A stretch of 64,000 nt of DNA from Salipiger abyssi. Its GTDB lineage: Bacteria; Pseudomonadota; Alphaproteobacteria; Rhodobacterales; Rhodobacteraceae. The notes beneath the pieces were generated by a model, which searched no databases, was not told the origin of the DNA, and saw only the letters and a program-made list of their open reading frames with translations. This document shows, in pieces, positions 32,889 through 41,451 of this stretch. The DNA lies in the NCBI RefSeq assembly GCF_017311415.1, contig NZ_JAEKIS010000008.1, forward strand, positions 62,001-126,000, in the 5' to 3' direction. Positions within the stretch are counted from its first letter, which is position 1; every line of letters starts with the position of its first letter. The position numbers and the translations under genes are program-made.

Positions 32889-34205
32889 ATGAGCAAACTT
32901 GCCAAATTCGCCGAGGAAAAAGGCGTCAAGTATTTCATGATCTCCTACACCGATCTGTTCGGAGGCCAGCGGGCGAAACTGGTGCCTGCCGCCGCGATCG
33001 CGGATATGGAGGAGGACGGCGCTGGCTTTGCGGGCTTCGCCACCTGGTTCGACATGACGCCGGCGCATCCCGACATGCTGGCCGTGCCTGACCCGGACGC
33101 GGTGATCCAGTTGCCGTGGAAGCCGGATGTCGCCTGGGTGCCCGCCGATTGCATCATGGAAGATACCGCTGTCGAACAGGCGCCGCGCAACGTGCTGAAA
33201 AAGCTGATTGCCGAGGCCGCCGCCGAGGGGCTCCGGGTCAAGACCGGCATCGAGGCGGAGTTCTTTATCCTGACACCCGAGGGTGACAAGATCTCAGACC
33301 CTTACGACACGGCGGAAAAGCCCTGCTACGATCAGCAGGCGGTGATGCGCCGCTATGACGTGGTGGCCGAAATCTGCGATTATATGCTGGAGCTGGGCTG
33401 GGGCCCCTACCAGAACGACCATGAGGACGCCAACGGCCAGTTCGAGATGAACTGGGATTTCGACGATGTTCTTGTGACCGCCGACCGCCATTCCTTTTTC
33501 AAGTTCATGGTGAAATCGGTCGCCGAAAAGCACGGGCTCCGCGCCACCTTCATGCCCAAGCCCATCGAGGGGCTGACCGGCAACGGCTGCCACGCGCATA
33601 TCTCGGTCTGGGATCTGGACGGCAAGACCAACGCCTTTGCTGGCAATGCCGGTGGCCAGATCGGCGAGGTCGGGCTTTCCGAGCAGGGCGGCTATTTCCT
33701 CGGCGGCATCATGAAGCACGCCGAGGCGCTGGCGGCGATCACCAACCCGACGGTGAACAGCTACAAGCGCATCAACGCGCCGCGCACCATGTCGGGGGCC
33801 ACCTGGGCGCCCAACACGGTGACCTGGACCGGCAACAACCGCACCCACATGGTGCGCGTGCCGGGGCCGGGCCGGTTCGAGCTGCGCCTGCCCGACGGCG
33901 CGGTGAACCCCTATCTGCTACAGGCGGTGATCATTGCGGCGGGGCTTTCGGGCATCCGCAGCAAGGCCGATCCGGGAAAGCGCTACGACATCGACATGTA
34001 TGCCGAAGGCCACAGCGTGACGGACGCGCCGAAACTGCCGCTCAACATGCTGGACGCCATTCGCGCCTATGATGCGGATGAGGAGCTGAAGGCGATGCTG
34101 GGCACCGATTTCTCGGCCTCCTACATCAAGATGAAGCACCAGGAATGGAATTCCTTCGTGTCGCATTTCTCTAACTGGGAGAAACAGCACACGCTGGACA
34201 TCTGA
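32889..34205 (+). CDS. gmaS: Gamma-glutamylmethylamide synthetase (glutamine synthetase III-like)
   Basis: ATP-dependent ligase (438 aa) joining methylamine to the gamma-carboxyl of glutamate. GS-fold motifs: TGIEAEFFIL (metal Glu), NDHEDANGQFEMNW, GNGCHAHISVWD (metal His and Glu region), VNSYKRINAPRTMSGATWAPN, and GPGRFELRLPDGAVNPYLLQA. The pattern and length match GmaS/GlnT rather than GlnA, and it sits between mgsABC and mgdABCD as in roseobacter methylamine clusters. RBS CAGGGAACACC precedes ATG 32889. A terminator follows at 34252. Confidence 0.93.
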   Translation: MSKLAKFAEEKGVKYFMISYTDLFGGQRAKLVPAAAIADMEEDGAGFAGFATWFDMTPAHPDMLAVPDPDAVIQLPWKPDVAWVPADCIMEDTAVEQAPRNVLKKLIAEAAAEGLRVKTGIEAEFFILTPEGDKISDPYDTAEKPCYDQQAVMRRYDVVAEICDYMLELGWGPYQNDHEDANGQFEMNWDFDDVLVTADRHSFFKFMVKSVAEKHGLRATFMPKPIEGLTGNGCHAHISVWDLDGKTNAFAGNAGGQIGEVGLSEQGGYFLGGIMKHAEALAAITNPTVNSYKRINAPRTMSGATWAPNTVTWTGNNRTHMVRVPGPGRFELRLPDGAVNPYLLQAVIIAAGLSGIRSKADPGKRYDIDMYAEGHSVTDAPKLPLNMLDAIRAYDADEELKAMLGTDFSASYIKMKHQEWNSFVSHFSNWEKQHTLDI

Positions 34206-34251
34206 TCCGCGACGTCCCTGTGGCGGCCCGGCAAGGGGCCGCGCGTCTTGG

Positions 34252-34280
34252 GCCCGGCTTTGTGCCGGGCTCATTTTGTT
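34252..34280 (+). terminator. Rho-independent terminator of mgs-gmaS
   Basis: Arms GCCCGGC and GCCGGGC around a TTTGT loop, followed by TCATTTTGTT. Good stem and T-rich tail on the plus strand, 46 bases after the gmaS stop. Confidence 0.8.
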
Positions 34281-34286
34281 GGGGGC

Positions 34287-34305
34287 GGTGGGCAGATTGC
34301 CCACC
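34287..34305. repeat. Dispersed palindromic element, copy 1
   Basis: GGTGGGCA-GAT-TGCCCACC followed by CTACG. A second copy with the same layout and the same CCCACCCTAC right flank is at 59985-60003. Both sit at gene ends (here between gmaS and the minus-strand glxA-type gene). Looks like a mobile or genome-wide intergenic hairpin, possibly a bidirectional terminator. Confidence 0.6.
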
Positions 34306-34354
34306 CTACGGTAGAGCCCTGCCCGTGGCGCGGCTCCCTTGTGCGCGGGTCCCG

Positions 34355-35290
34355 CTACGTCCGTCGCAGCTTCGATGGCTCGTGTCCGTAGAGCCGGCGG
34401 AACGCGTCTGAGAAATGCGAGGGCGTGGAAAACCCTGTCATCTGCGCGATCTCCGACAGCGACAACCGGGTCGAGCCGATCAGCTCGCGGCCGGTTTCCA
34501 GCCGGATCCGGCGGTATTCCTCCATCACGGAATGCCCCAGCGCGGCGCGGAACTGGCGCTGGAGCTGGCGCGCGGACAGACCCGAGAGCGAGGCAATCTG
34601 CTGCTGATCGAGCGGGTCGGCGATATGGCTTTCCATCAGCTCTAGCGCGCCTTCGACCGCTTGCGGCAGCGCCCCGTAGCGGGCGGCGATGGACACCCGC
34701 TGCGGCGCTTCGGCGCCCCGGATTTCGGTCTGGATGAACCAGTCGGAAATCCGCTGCGCGAAGCGGTTACCGAAATCCCGCGCGATGATCGCGTGCATCA
34801 TGTCGAGCGGCGCCGAGCCCCCGGCGCAGGTATAGCGGTCGCGGTCGATGACAAAGAGCCGCCGTTCCAGCAGCCAGTCGCCCGGCATCGCGTCGAAATC
34901 GTCATAATGGTGCCAGTGCACGGTAAAGCGCCGGTCGTTCAGCAGCCCCGCACGAGCCAGCAGCACCGCCCCGCCCGAGATCCCGCCAAGCGCCACGCCG
35001 TTGCGGTCGGCCTGGCGCAGCCAGCTCAGCACCGCCGGGTCGGTGACGCGGGCGGGATCGCCTCCCGCCACGACGAAGACCAGATCGTAGAGCGGGATGG
35101 CATCGCGATAAAACCGCGCGTCGAACTTCGCCCCGACCGAGGACAGAGCCTCGGTTCCCGTGGTGGATAGCAGCGTGATGTCATAGGCCAGATCGGGCGA
35201 AAACAGGTTGGCCGCGCGCAGCGGCTCCAGCGCCGCCGCCGTCGACAAAAGCGCGTAGCCATCGACCAGCAGGAAAGCGATTCTGCGCAT
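34355..35290 (-). CDS. GlxA-family transcriptional regulator (DJ-1/PfpI-like domain + AraC HTH)
   Basis: Regulator (311 aa) with an amidotransferase-like ligand domain at residues 1-180 and an AraC helix-turn-helix pair at 215-310 (DQQQIASLSGLSARQLQRQF and SLSEIAQMTGFSTPSHFSDAFRRLYG in parts). The nucleophile position reads GGISGGAVLLARAGLL, so Ser/Gly replace the Cys of true proteases, as is common in this regulator group. It is divergent from mgdA by 119 bases. GbdR and SouR, related regulators in Pseudomonas, activate glycine-betaine and sarcosine oxidase genes, so activation of mgdABCD by an N-methylated amino acid is a reasonable guess. Confidence 0.9.
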   Translation of the reverse strand: MRRIAFLLVDGYALLSTAAALEPLRAANLFSPDLAYDITLLSTTGTEALSSVGAKFDARFYRDAIPLYDLVFVVAGGDPARVTDPAVLSWLRQADRNGVALGGISGGAVLLARAGLLNDRRFTVHWHHYDDFDAMPGDWLLERRLFVIDRDRYTCAGGSAPLDMMHAIIARDFGNRFAQRISDWFIQTEIRGAEAPQRVSIAARYGALPQAVEGALELMESHIADPLDQQQIASLSGLSARQLQRQFRAALGHSVMEEYRRIRLETGRELIGSTRLSLSEIAQMTGFSTPSHFSDAFRRLYGHEPSKLRRT

Positions 35291-35409
35291 GGGCGGCCCT
35301 TTTCAGAATTTCCGATATCACGTCCTTTTTTCGATATTATTTGTCCTGAAACAAGAGGAACGCCTGAGATTTCGCCGATACAAAGGGTTGGACCGAAGGA
35401 GCGACCCGC

Positions 35410-36660
35410 ATGATATTCTCAGGTTTCAAAGTCGTCAAAGAGGCCCTGAACGGCTACAAGGGCTGGGGTCCGCTGTGGCGCAATCCGGCTCCGAAACCGT
35501 CTTATGACATCGTGATCATCGGTGGCGGCGGGCATGGGCTTGCCACCGCCTATTACCTGGCAAAGCGTTATGGGCTAAGCAATGTCGCGGTGCTGGAAAA
35601 GGGCTGGATCGGCTCGGGCAATGCCGGGCGCAACACCACGATCATCCGCTCGAACTATCTGCTGCCGGGCAACCAGCCGTTCTACGAGCTGTCGATGAAG
35701 CTCTGGGAAAATCTCGAGCAGGACACCAATTTCAACTCGATGGTCAGTCAGCGTGGGATCATCAACCTCATCCATTCCGACGGCCAGCGCGACGCTTATC
35801 GCCGGCGCGGCAATGCCATGATGATCTCGGGCGCCGGGGCGCGGCTGCTGAGCCGCGACGAGCTGCGCCAGATGGTGCCGTTTCTCAACTTTGACAATGC
35901 GCGTTTCCCGATCAAGGGCGGGCTGATGCAGGAACGCGCGGGCACCGCGCGCCATGACGGCGTGGTCTGGGGCTATGCGCGCGGCGCGGACCGGCTGGGC
36001 GTGGACATCATCCAGAATTGCGAGGTCACCGGCTTCCGCATCGAGAACGGTGCGGTGCAAGGGGTAGAGACGACGCGCGGGATTATCGGCGCGGGCAAGG
36101 TCGGCGTTTCGGTCGCGGGCAGCTCGGGCAAGGTCATGGGCTATGCCGGGCGCCGCCTGCCCATCGAAAGCCACGCGCTTCAGGCTTTCGTGTCCGAGGG
36201 GCTGAAGCCCACCATTCCGGGGGTGATCACCTTCGGCGCGGGGCATTTCTATGTCAGCCAGTCCGACAAGGGCGGGCTGGTCTTCGGCGGCGACATCGAC
36301 GGCTACAACTCCTATGCGCAGCGCGGCGGGTTGCCGGTGATCGAGGATGTGCTCGAAGGCGGCATGGCGCTGATGCCGATGATCGGGCGGGCGCGGCTGC
36401 TGCGCGCCTGGGGCGGGTTGGTCGATATGTCGATGGACGGCTCTCCGATCATCGACCGCACCGATGTCGACGGGCTCTATTTCAACGGCGCCTGGAACTA
36501 CGGCGGGTTCAAGGCGACCCCCGCCGCCGGGCTCACCTTTGCGCATCTGCTGGCCACCGACACGCCGCACGAGACCGCGACCGCCTTCCGCTTCGACCGG
36601 TTCAACCGGGGCTACGTCCTCGACGAAAAGGGCGTCGGCGCCCAACCCAACCTGCACTGA
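35410..36660 (+). CDS. mgdA: N-methylglutamate dehydrogenase subunit A (sarcosine oxidase beta-like)
   Basis: FAD/FMN subunit (416 aa) homologous to SoxB of heterotetrameric sarcosine oxidase. Dinucleotide motif DIVIIGGGGHGLATAYYLAKRYG at about 33-55 (seen in parts), GWIGSGNAGRNTTIIRSNYL, and AGTARHDGVVWGYARGAD with the His that carries covalent FMN in sarcosine oxidases. In the N-methylglutamate pathway MgdABCD oxidises N-methylglutamate to glutamate and passes the methyl to tetrahydrofolate. The alternative, a true sarcosine oxidase, cannot be excluded by sequence; the position directly after mgs-gmaS favours mgd. RBS AAGGAG precedes ATG 35410. Confidence 0.88.
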   Translation: MIFSGFKVVKEALNGYKGWGPLWRNPAPKPSYDIVIIGGGGHGLATAYYLAKRYGLSNVAVLEKGWIGSGNAGRNTTIIRSNYLLPGNQPFYELSMKLWENLEQDTNFNSMVSQRGIINLIHSDGQRDAYRRRGNAMMISGAGARLLSRDELRQMVPFLNFDNARFPIKGGLMQERAGTARHDGVVWGYARGADRLGVDIIQNCEVTGFRIENGAVQGVETTRGIIGAGKVGVSVAGSSGKVMGYAGRRLPIESHALQAFVSEGLKPTIPGVITFGAGHFYVSQSDKGGLVFGGDIDGYNSYAQRGGLPVIEDVLEGGMALMPMIGRARLLRAWGGLVDMSMDGSPIIDRTDVDGLYFNGAWNYGGFKATPAAGLTFAHLLATDTPHETATAFRFDRFNRGYVLDEKGVGAQPNLH

Positions 36661-36670
36661 GGCCAACGAC

Positions 36671-36952
36671 ATGCTGATCCCTCATCCTCTTCTCGGCCTT
36701 CGCGACGCGCAGGAGTTCACCTATCTGGGCGATGCGTCGCTGCTGAACCGCCCCGACCCAGTCGCGCCGGGTGCCGAGGCCGCGTTCTGCGACTACGTCT
36801 TTCTGCGCGACAACCCGGCGGGCGTGCACCGCGAGCTGTGGTTCCACGAGCAGGGCGACCGTTCCTGGCTGGTCGTCACCCGCAACACGGTGACCCACGA
36901 AATTCTGAGCGCCGAGCTGGCGTCCGACGTGAAAGCGGGGGCCGCGCAATGA
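36671..36952 (+). CDS. mgdB: N-methylglutamate dehydrogenase subunit B (sarcosine oxidase delta-like), zinc cysteines absent
   Basis: Small subunit (93 aa) of the SoxD type. In zinc-bearing SoxD the N-terminus reads PCPYCG-R--EF and a later H--GC supplies the remaining ligands. Here it is LIPHPLLGLRDAQEFTYLG and WFHEQGDRSWLVV: both N-terminal Cys and the C-terminal Cys are gone, while the His (WFH) and the THEI segment remain. The only Cys left is in AFCDYVFLRDNPAG. It starts 10 bases after mgdA and overlaps mgdC by 4 bases. Loss of the zinc site may be a mark of Mgd versus Sox. Confidence 0.88.
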   Translation: MLIPHPLLGLRDAQEFTYLGDASLLNRPDPVAPGAEAAFCDYVFLRDNPAGVHRELWFHEQGDRSWLVVTRNTVTHEILSAELASDVKAGAAQ

Positions 36953-39894
36953 CCCGTCTCAATGGCGGTCTGATCGACCGCACCCGCCCGCTGAATTTCA
37001 CCTTCAACGGCAAAGCCTATCGGGGGTTCGAGGGCGACACGCTGGCCTCTGCGCTGCTCGCCAATGGCGTGCGGCTGATGGGTCGCAGCTTCAAATACCA
37101 TCGCCCGCGCGGGGTGATCGCGGCGGGCAGCGAAGAGCCCAACGCGCTGGTGGAGCTGCGCGAGGGTGCCCGTCAGGAGCCCAACACCCGTGCCACGGTG
37201 GCCGAGCTTTACGAGGGGCTGAGCGCGCGCTCGCAGAACCACGTCGGCCCGCTGCACCGCGACCTCATGGCGGTGAACGACCTCGCATCGCCGTTCTTCG
37301 CGGCGGGGTTCTATTACAAGACCTTCATGTGGCCCAAGGCGTTCTGGGAAAAGCTCTATGAGCCCGCGATCCGCAAGGCGGCGGGGCTCGGCAGCCTGTC
37401 GATGCTGCCCGATCCCGACGCCTATGACCGGGGTTTCCTGCATTGCGACCTGCTGGTGATCGGCGGCGGCGCGGCGGGGCTTTCCGCCGCGCTGACAGCG
37501 GGTCGCGCAGGCGCGCAGGTGGTTCTGGCGGATGAGGATTTCCGCCTGGGTGGGCGGCTGCTGATGGAAAGCGACCTGCTGAACGGCGCGCCCGCGAGCG
37601 ACTGGGTCGAGACCGTGCGCGCCGAGCTTGAGAGCCTGCCGAATGTGCGGATCATGACGCGGACCACGGTGTTCGGCGTCTACGATCACGGCGTCTTTGG
37701 CGCGGTGGAGCGGGTGGCGGATCATCTCGCGACCCCCGGCGACAAGGTGCGCCAGACGCTGTGGCGGATCACGGCGAAACGCGCCGTGCTCGCGGCGGGG
37801 GCCACCGAGCGGCACATTCCCTTTGCCGATAACGACCGGCCCGGCATCATGCTGGCGGGCGCGCTGCGGGCCTATGCCAACCGCTGGGCGGCGCTGCCGG
37901 TGGCCGACGCAGGCGATGCGGTCGCGATTTTCACCAATGGCGATGACGGCCACCGCACCGCCTGCGATCTGCTGGCGAAAGGGGCCAAGGTTCTGGGCGT
38001 GATCGACACCCGCGCCGATGCGGTGGCGCAGGGCGACTACCGGGTGTTCGCGGGGGCGCAGGTCACCGGCAGCAAGGGGCGCCTCGGCCTGACGCAGATC
38101 GAGATCACGCAAGGCGGGCACTCCTCATGGCATGCCGTGGGCGCGCTTGGCGTCGCGGGAGGCTGGAACCCCAACCTGCATCTGACCTCGCATCATCGCG
38201 GCCGCCCGCACTGGGACGAGTCCCTGCTGGCCTTCGTGCCGGGGCAGGGCGGGCCGCAAGGGCTGATCGCGGCGGGGGCCGCTGCGGGCAAGGGCGGTAC
38301 GGCGGAGGCGCTGGCCGACGGGAAACGTGCGGCACAGGCAGCGCTGAGCGATCTGGAGATTGCCGCGCCCGAGATCATGCTGCCTGATGCGGCGGACACG
38401 CCCTCGGCGCAGCAAGCCTTTTGGCATGTGCCCGGCAAGAAACGCGCCTGGGTGGATTTCCAGAACGACGTGACCGTCAAGGACGTCAAGCTGGCGCATC
38501 AGGAAAACATGCGCCCGGTCGAGCATCTCAAGCGCTGGACCACGCTGGGCATGGCGACCGATCAAGGCAAGACCTCGAATATCTCCGCTCTGGCGGTCAT
38601 GGCCGAGCTGACCGGCAAGACGATCCCCGAGACCGGCACGACGATTTTTCGTCCGCCCTATACACCCGTCTCGCTGTCGGTGCTGGGCGGCGGCGATACC
38701 GGACAGCATTTCCGCCCGCACCGGCTGACCCCGACCCATGACTGGGCCAAGGCGCAGGGCGCGGAATTTGTCGAGGTCGGCCAGTGGATGCGGGCGCAGT
38801 ATTTCCCGCAGCCGGGCGAGACCCACTGGCGGCAAAGCGTCGATCGCGAAGCGCTTGCGGTGCGCAGTGCTGTGGGGCTTTGCGACGTGACCACGCTGGG
38901 CAAGGTCGATGTGCAGGGCGCCGATGCCGGCGAATTCCTGAACCGGCTCTACGCCAATATGATGGGCACGCTGAAGGTGGGCATGGTGCGCTACGGGCTG
39001 ATGCTGCGCGAGGACGGGCACGCCTATGACGATGGCACCTGCGCGCGGCTGGGGGAAGACCACTATGTGGTCACCACCACCACCGCGAACGCCGGTCTGG
39101 TCTACCGCCAGATGGAATTCGCACGGCAATGCCTCTGGCCCGAGCTGGACGTTCAGCTCATTTCGACCACCGATGCCTGGGCGCAGATCGCCGTGGCAGG
39201 GCCGAAGTCGCGCGAATTGCTGAGCCGGATCGTCGACGGGTTCGACCTCTCGAACGAGGCGTTTCCCTTCATGGCCTGCGCGTCGCTCACCATCTGCAAC
39301 GGCCTTCGGGCGCGGCTCTTCCGCATCTCCTTTTCGGGCGAGCTGGCCTATGAGATCGCCGTGCCCGCCCGCTACGGGCACGCGCTGATGCAGCGGCTGA
39401 TGGAGCAGGGCGCCGATCTAGGCGTGACGCCCTACGGCACCGAAACGCTGGGCGTGCTGCGCATCGAAAAGGGCCATGCCGCCGGCGCCGAGCTGAACGG
39501 CCAGACCACGGCGCAGATGCTGGGGCTGGGCCGGATGGTCTCGCAGAAGAAGGACGGCATCGGCGCGGTGATGTCCCGCCGCGAGGGGCTGGATGCCGAC
39601 CGCCGCCGCCTCGTCGGGCTGAAATCGGTTTCGCCGCAGGAGCAGGTGGCCGCCGGATCGCATCTTTTCACCGAAGGCGCGGCGCAGACCATGCAAACCG
39701 ATCAGGGCTGGGTCACCTCGTCCTGCTACTCGCCGCATCTGCAAGGCTATATCGCGCTGGCCTATCTCGAAGATGGCGACAAACGCCTGGGCGAGATCGT
39801 CACCGCCGCCAATCCGCTGGAAGGCCGCGAGCTGCGCGCCGAAGTGGTCTCGGCGCATTTCGTGGACCCCGAAGGAGGACGTCTCCGTGACTGA
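36949..39894 (+). CDS. mgdC: N-methylglutamate dehydrogenase subunit C (sarcosine oxidase alpha-like)
   Basis: Large subunit (981 aa). ATG 36949 overlaps the mgdB stop (ATGA). Domain order: N-terminal Fer2_4-like segment (FTFNGKAYRGFEGDTLASAL, SFKYHRPRGV), NAD-type Rossmann motif LLVIGGGAAGLSAALTAGRAG near residue 165, internal ILAAGATERHIPF-like segment (VLAAGATERHIPFADNDRPG), and a C-terminal GcvT-like domain (from about residue 610) with RISFSGELAYEIAV. The GcvT part transfers the formaldehyde unit to tetrahydrofolate, explaining folD immediately downstream of the operon. Confidence 0.9.
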   Translation: MTRLNGGLIDRTRPLNFTFNGKAYRGFEGDTLASALLANGVRLMGRSFKYHRPRGVIAAGSEEPNALVELREGARQEPNTRATVAELYEGLSARSQNHVGPLHRDLMAVNDLASPFFAAGFYYKTFMWPKAFWEKLYEPAIRKAAGLGSLSMLPDPDAYDRGFLHCDLLVIGGGAAGLSAALTAGRAGAQVVLADEDFRLGGRLLMESDLLNGAPASDWVETVRAELESLPNVRIMTRTTVFGVYDHGVFGAVERVADHLATPGDKVRQTLWRITAKRAVLAAGATERHIPFADNDRPGIMLAGALRAYANRWAALPVADAGDAVAIFTNGDDGHRTACDLLAKGAKVLGVIDTRADAVAQGDYRVFAGAQVTGSKGRLGLTQIEITQGGHSSWHAVGALGVAGGWNPNLHLTSHHRGRPHWDESLLAFVPGQGGPQGLIAAGAAAGKGGTAEALADGKRAAQAALSDLEIAAPEIMLPDAADTPSAQQAFWHVPGKKRAWVDFQNDVTVKDVKLAHQENMRPVEHLKRWTTLGMATDQGKTSNISALAVMAELTGKTIPETGTTIFRPPYTPVSLSVLGGGDTGQHFRPHRLTPTHDWAKAQGAEFVEVGQWMRAQYFPQPGETHWRQSVDREALAVRSAVGLCDVTTLGKVDVQGADAGEFLNRLYANMMGTLKVGMVRYGLMLREDGHAYDDGTCARLGEDHYVVTTTTANAGLVYRQMEFARQCLWPELDVQLISTTDAWAQIAVAGPKSRELLSRIVDGFDLSNEAFPFMACASLTICNGLRARLFRISFSGELAYEIAVPARYGHALMQRLMEQGADLGVTPYGTETLGVLRIEKGHAAGAELNGQTTAQMLGLGRMVSQKKDGIGAVMSRREGLDADRRRLVGLKSVSPQEQVAAGSHLFTEGAAQTMQTDQGWVTSSCYSPHLQGYIALAYLEDGDKRLGEIVTAANPLEGRELRAEVVSAHFVDPEGGRLRD

Positions 39895-40444
39895 TTTGCT
39901 TCCCGTCACCGCCATGGGCGACAGTGCGCCGCGCAGCGAGAGCTTCGGTCCGCTGACCCTGTCCGAGAATGCCGGTCTGGCGCTTGCCTCGCTTGCGTTG
40001 CGCCAGGGGCAGGATGCGCCCACGCCCTTTGGCCTCACGCTGCCGGATGTGGCGCGGGCCGTCACCTCGGGTGAGCTGGGCGCCTTCTGGACCGGGCGCG
40101 GCCAATGGATGATCGAGGCCGAGGGCAAGGCCGAAAGCGATTTCGCCGCCGCGCTGAAGGCCGAGGCGCCGGGCTGCTCGGTCACCGAACAGACCGACGG
40201 GTTTGTCGTCTTTGAGGTCGTCTCGGAGGCGGGCACCGCCCCGCTGGAGGCGCTGATGTCCAAGCTCGTCAATATCGACCCGAAAACGCTTGGTCCCGGA
40301 TGCTGTACCCGGACGGGGCTTGAGCATATGACCGTGTTCCTGGTCCGCCGGTCCGAAACCCGGCTGGCGGTGATCGGAATGCGCAGCCTTGCGGGATCGC
40401 TGTGGCATGCCCTGTCGCAAGCGGCCCACCGATTGGAGTACTGA
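39887..40444 (+). CDS. mgdD: N-methylglutamate dehydrogenase subunit D (sarcosine oxidase gamma-like)
   Basis: Gamma-type subunit (185 aa). The GTG start at 39887 is set by an excellent RBS (AAGGAGGACGTCTCC) and overlaps the mgdC end by 8 bases; the longer frame from 39773 runs inside mgdC. It resembles Sox[58 protein letters not shown] and a C-terminal [18 protein letters not shown]. Its job in the complex is structural in the family. It is 3 bases from folD. Confidence 0.88.
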   Translation: MTDLLPVTAMGDSAPRSESFGPLTLSENAGLALASLALRQGQDAPTPFGLTLPDVARAVTSGELGAFWTGRGQWMIEAEGKAESDFAAALKAEAPGCSVTEQTDGFVVFEVVSEAGTAPLEALMSKLVNIDPKTLGPGCCTRTGLEHMTVFLVRRSETRLAVIGMRSLAGSLWHALSQAAHRLEY

Positions 40445-40446
40445 CC

Positions 40447-41349
40447 ATGTCTGCAAAGATCATCGACGGCAAAGCCTTTGCCGCGACTGTCCGCGAAAAG
40501 GTGGCCTCCCATGTGGTCCGTCTAAAGGCGGATCACGGCATCACCCCCGGTCTGGCGGTGGTGCTGGTGGGCGAAGATCCGGCATCCCAGGTCTACGTCC
40601 GCAACAAGGGCAAGCAGACCGTGGAATGCGGCATGCAGAGCTTTGAGCACAAGCTGCCCGCCGAGACGCCCGAAGCCGATCTTTTGGCGCTGATCGACCG
40701 GCTGAATGCCGATCCGGCGGTGCATGGCATCCTCGTGCAGTTGCCGCTGCCGGGGCACATGAACGCCGACGCGGTGATCAACGCCATTGATCCGGCCAAG
40801 GATGTGGACGGGTTCCATATCTCCAACGTGGGCCTGCTGGGGACGGGACAGAAGAGCATGGTGCCCTGCACGCCGCTGGGCTGTCTGATGATGCTGCGCG
40901 ACCATCTGGGCAGCCTCTCGGGGCTGAACGCCGTGGTGCTGGGGCGCAGCAATATCGTCGGCAAGCCGATGGCGCAGCTTCTGCTGGGCGAAAGCTGCAC
41001 GGTGACCATCGCGCATTCGCGCACCCGTGACATCGAGGAGGTTTGCCGCCGCGCGGACATTCTCGTGGCAGCTGTCGGCCGTCCGCAGATGATCAAGGGC
41101 GATTGGGTGAAACCCGGTGCGACGGTGATCGACGTGGGCATCAACCGCATCGACGCGCCCGAGAAGGGCGAAGGCAAGACCCGGCTTGTCGGGGATTGCG
41201 ACTACGACAGCTGCGCCGAGGTGGCGGGTGCCATCACGCCGGTGCCCGGTGGCGTCGGTCCGATGACCATCGCCTGCTTGCTCGCCAACACGGTGACGGC
41301 CTGCTGCCGCGCCAACGGCCTTTCCGAGCCCGAAGGGCTCACCGCCTGA
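40447..41349 (+). CDS. folD: Methylenetetrahydrofolate dehydrogenase/cyclohydrolase
   Basis: Bifunctional enzyme (300 aa) oxidising methylene-THF to methenyl-THF and hydrolysing it to 10-formyl-THF. Motifs: [19 protein letters not shown] (catalytic Tyr-Lys), [28 protein letters not shown] in parts (PAKDVDGFH), [26 protein letters not shown] (NADP), and the C-terminal [16 protein letters not shown] 40447 was chosen 3 bases after mgdD; the longer frame from 40402 lies inside it. It processes the C1 unit made by Mgd, Dmm and possibly Tdm. Confidence 0.96.
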   Translation: MSAKIIDGKAFAATVREKVASHVVRLKADHGITPGLAVVLVGEDPASQVYVRNKGKQTVECGMQSFEHKLPAETPEADLLALIDRLNADPAVHGILVQLPLPGHMNADAVINAIDPAKDVDGFHISNVGLLGTGQKSMVPCTPLGCLMMLRDHLGSLSGLNAVVLGRSNIVGKPMAQLLLGESCTVTIAHSRTRDIEEVCRRADILVAAVGRPQMIKGDWVKPGATVIDVGINRIDAPEKGEGKTRLVGDCDYDSCAEVAGAITPVPGGVGPMTIACLLANTVTACCRANGLSEPEGLTA

Positions 41350-41451
41350 TCCCGTCCAATGGGTCGGCGGCTCAACGATCCATAACAAACGCAAAACCAA
41401 CACTGTACCGGCGCCTGTCAGGGGGGCGCCCGGCATCTGGAGACCAAGACC

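Noticed and set aside
35410-40444. Annotating the four-gene set as sarcosine oxidase soxBDAG
   Set aside because: Sequence homology alone allows it, but the placement after mgsABC-gmaS and the altered delta subunit favour N-methylglutamate dehydrogenase; sarcosine oxidase is kept as the alternative.
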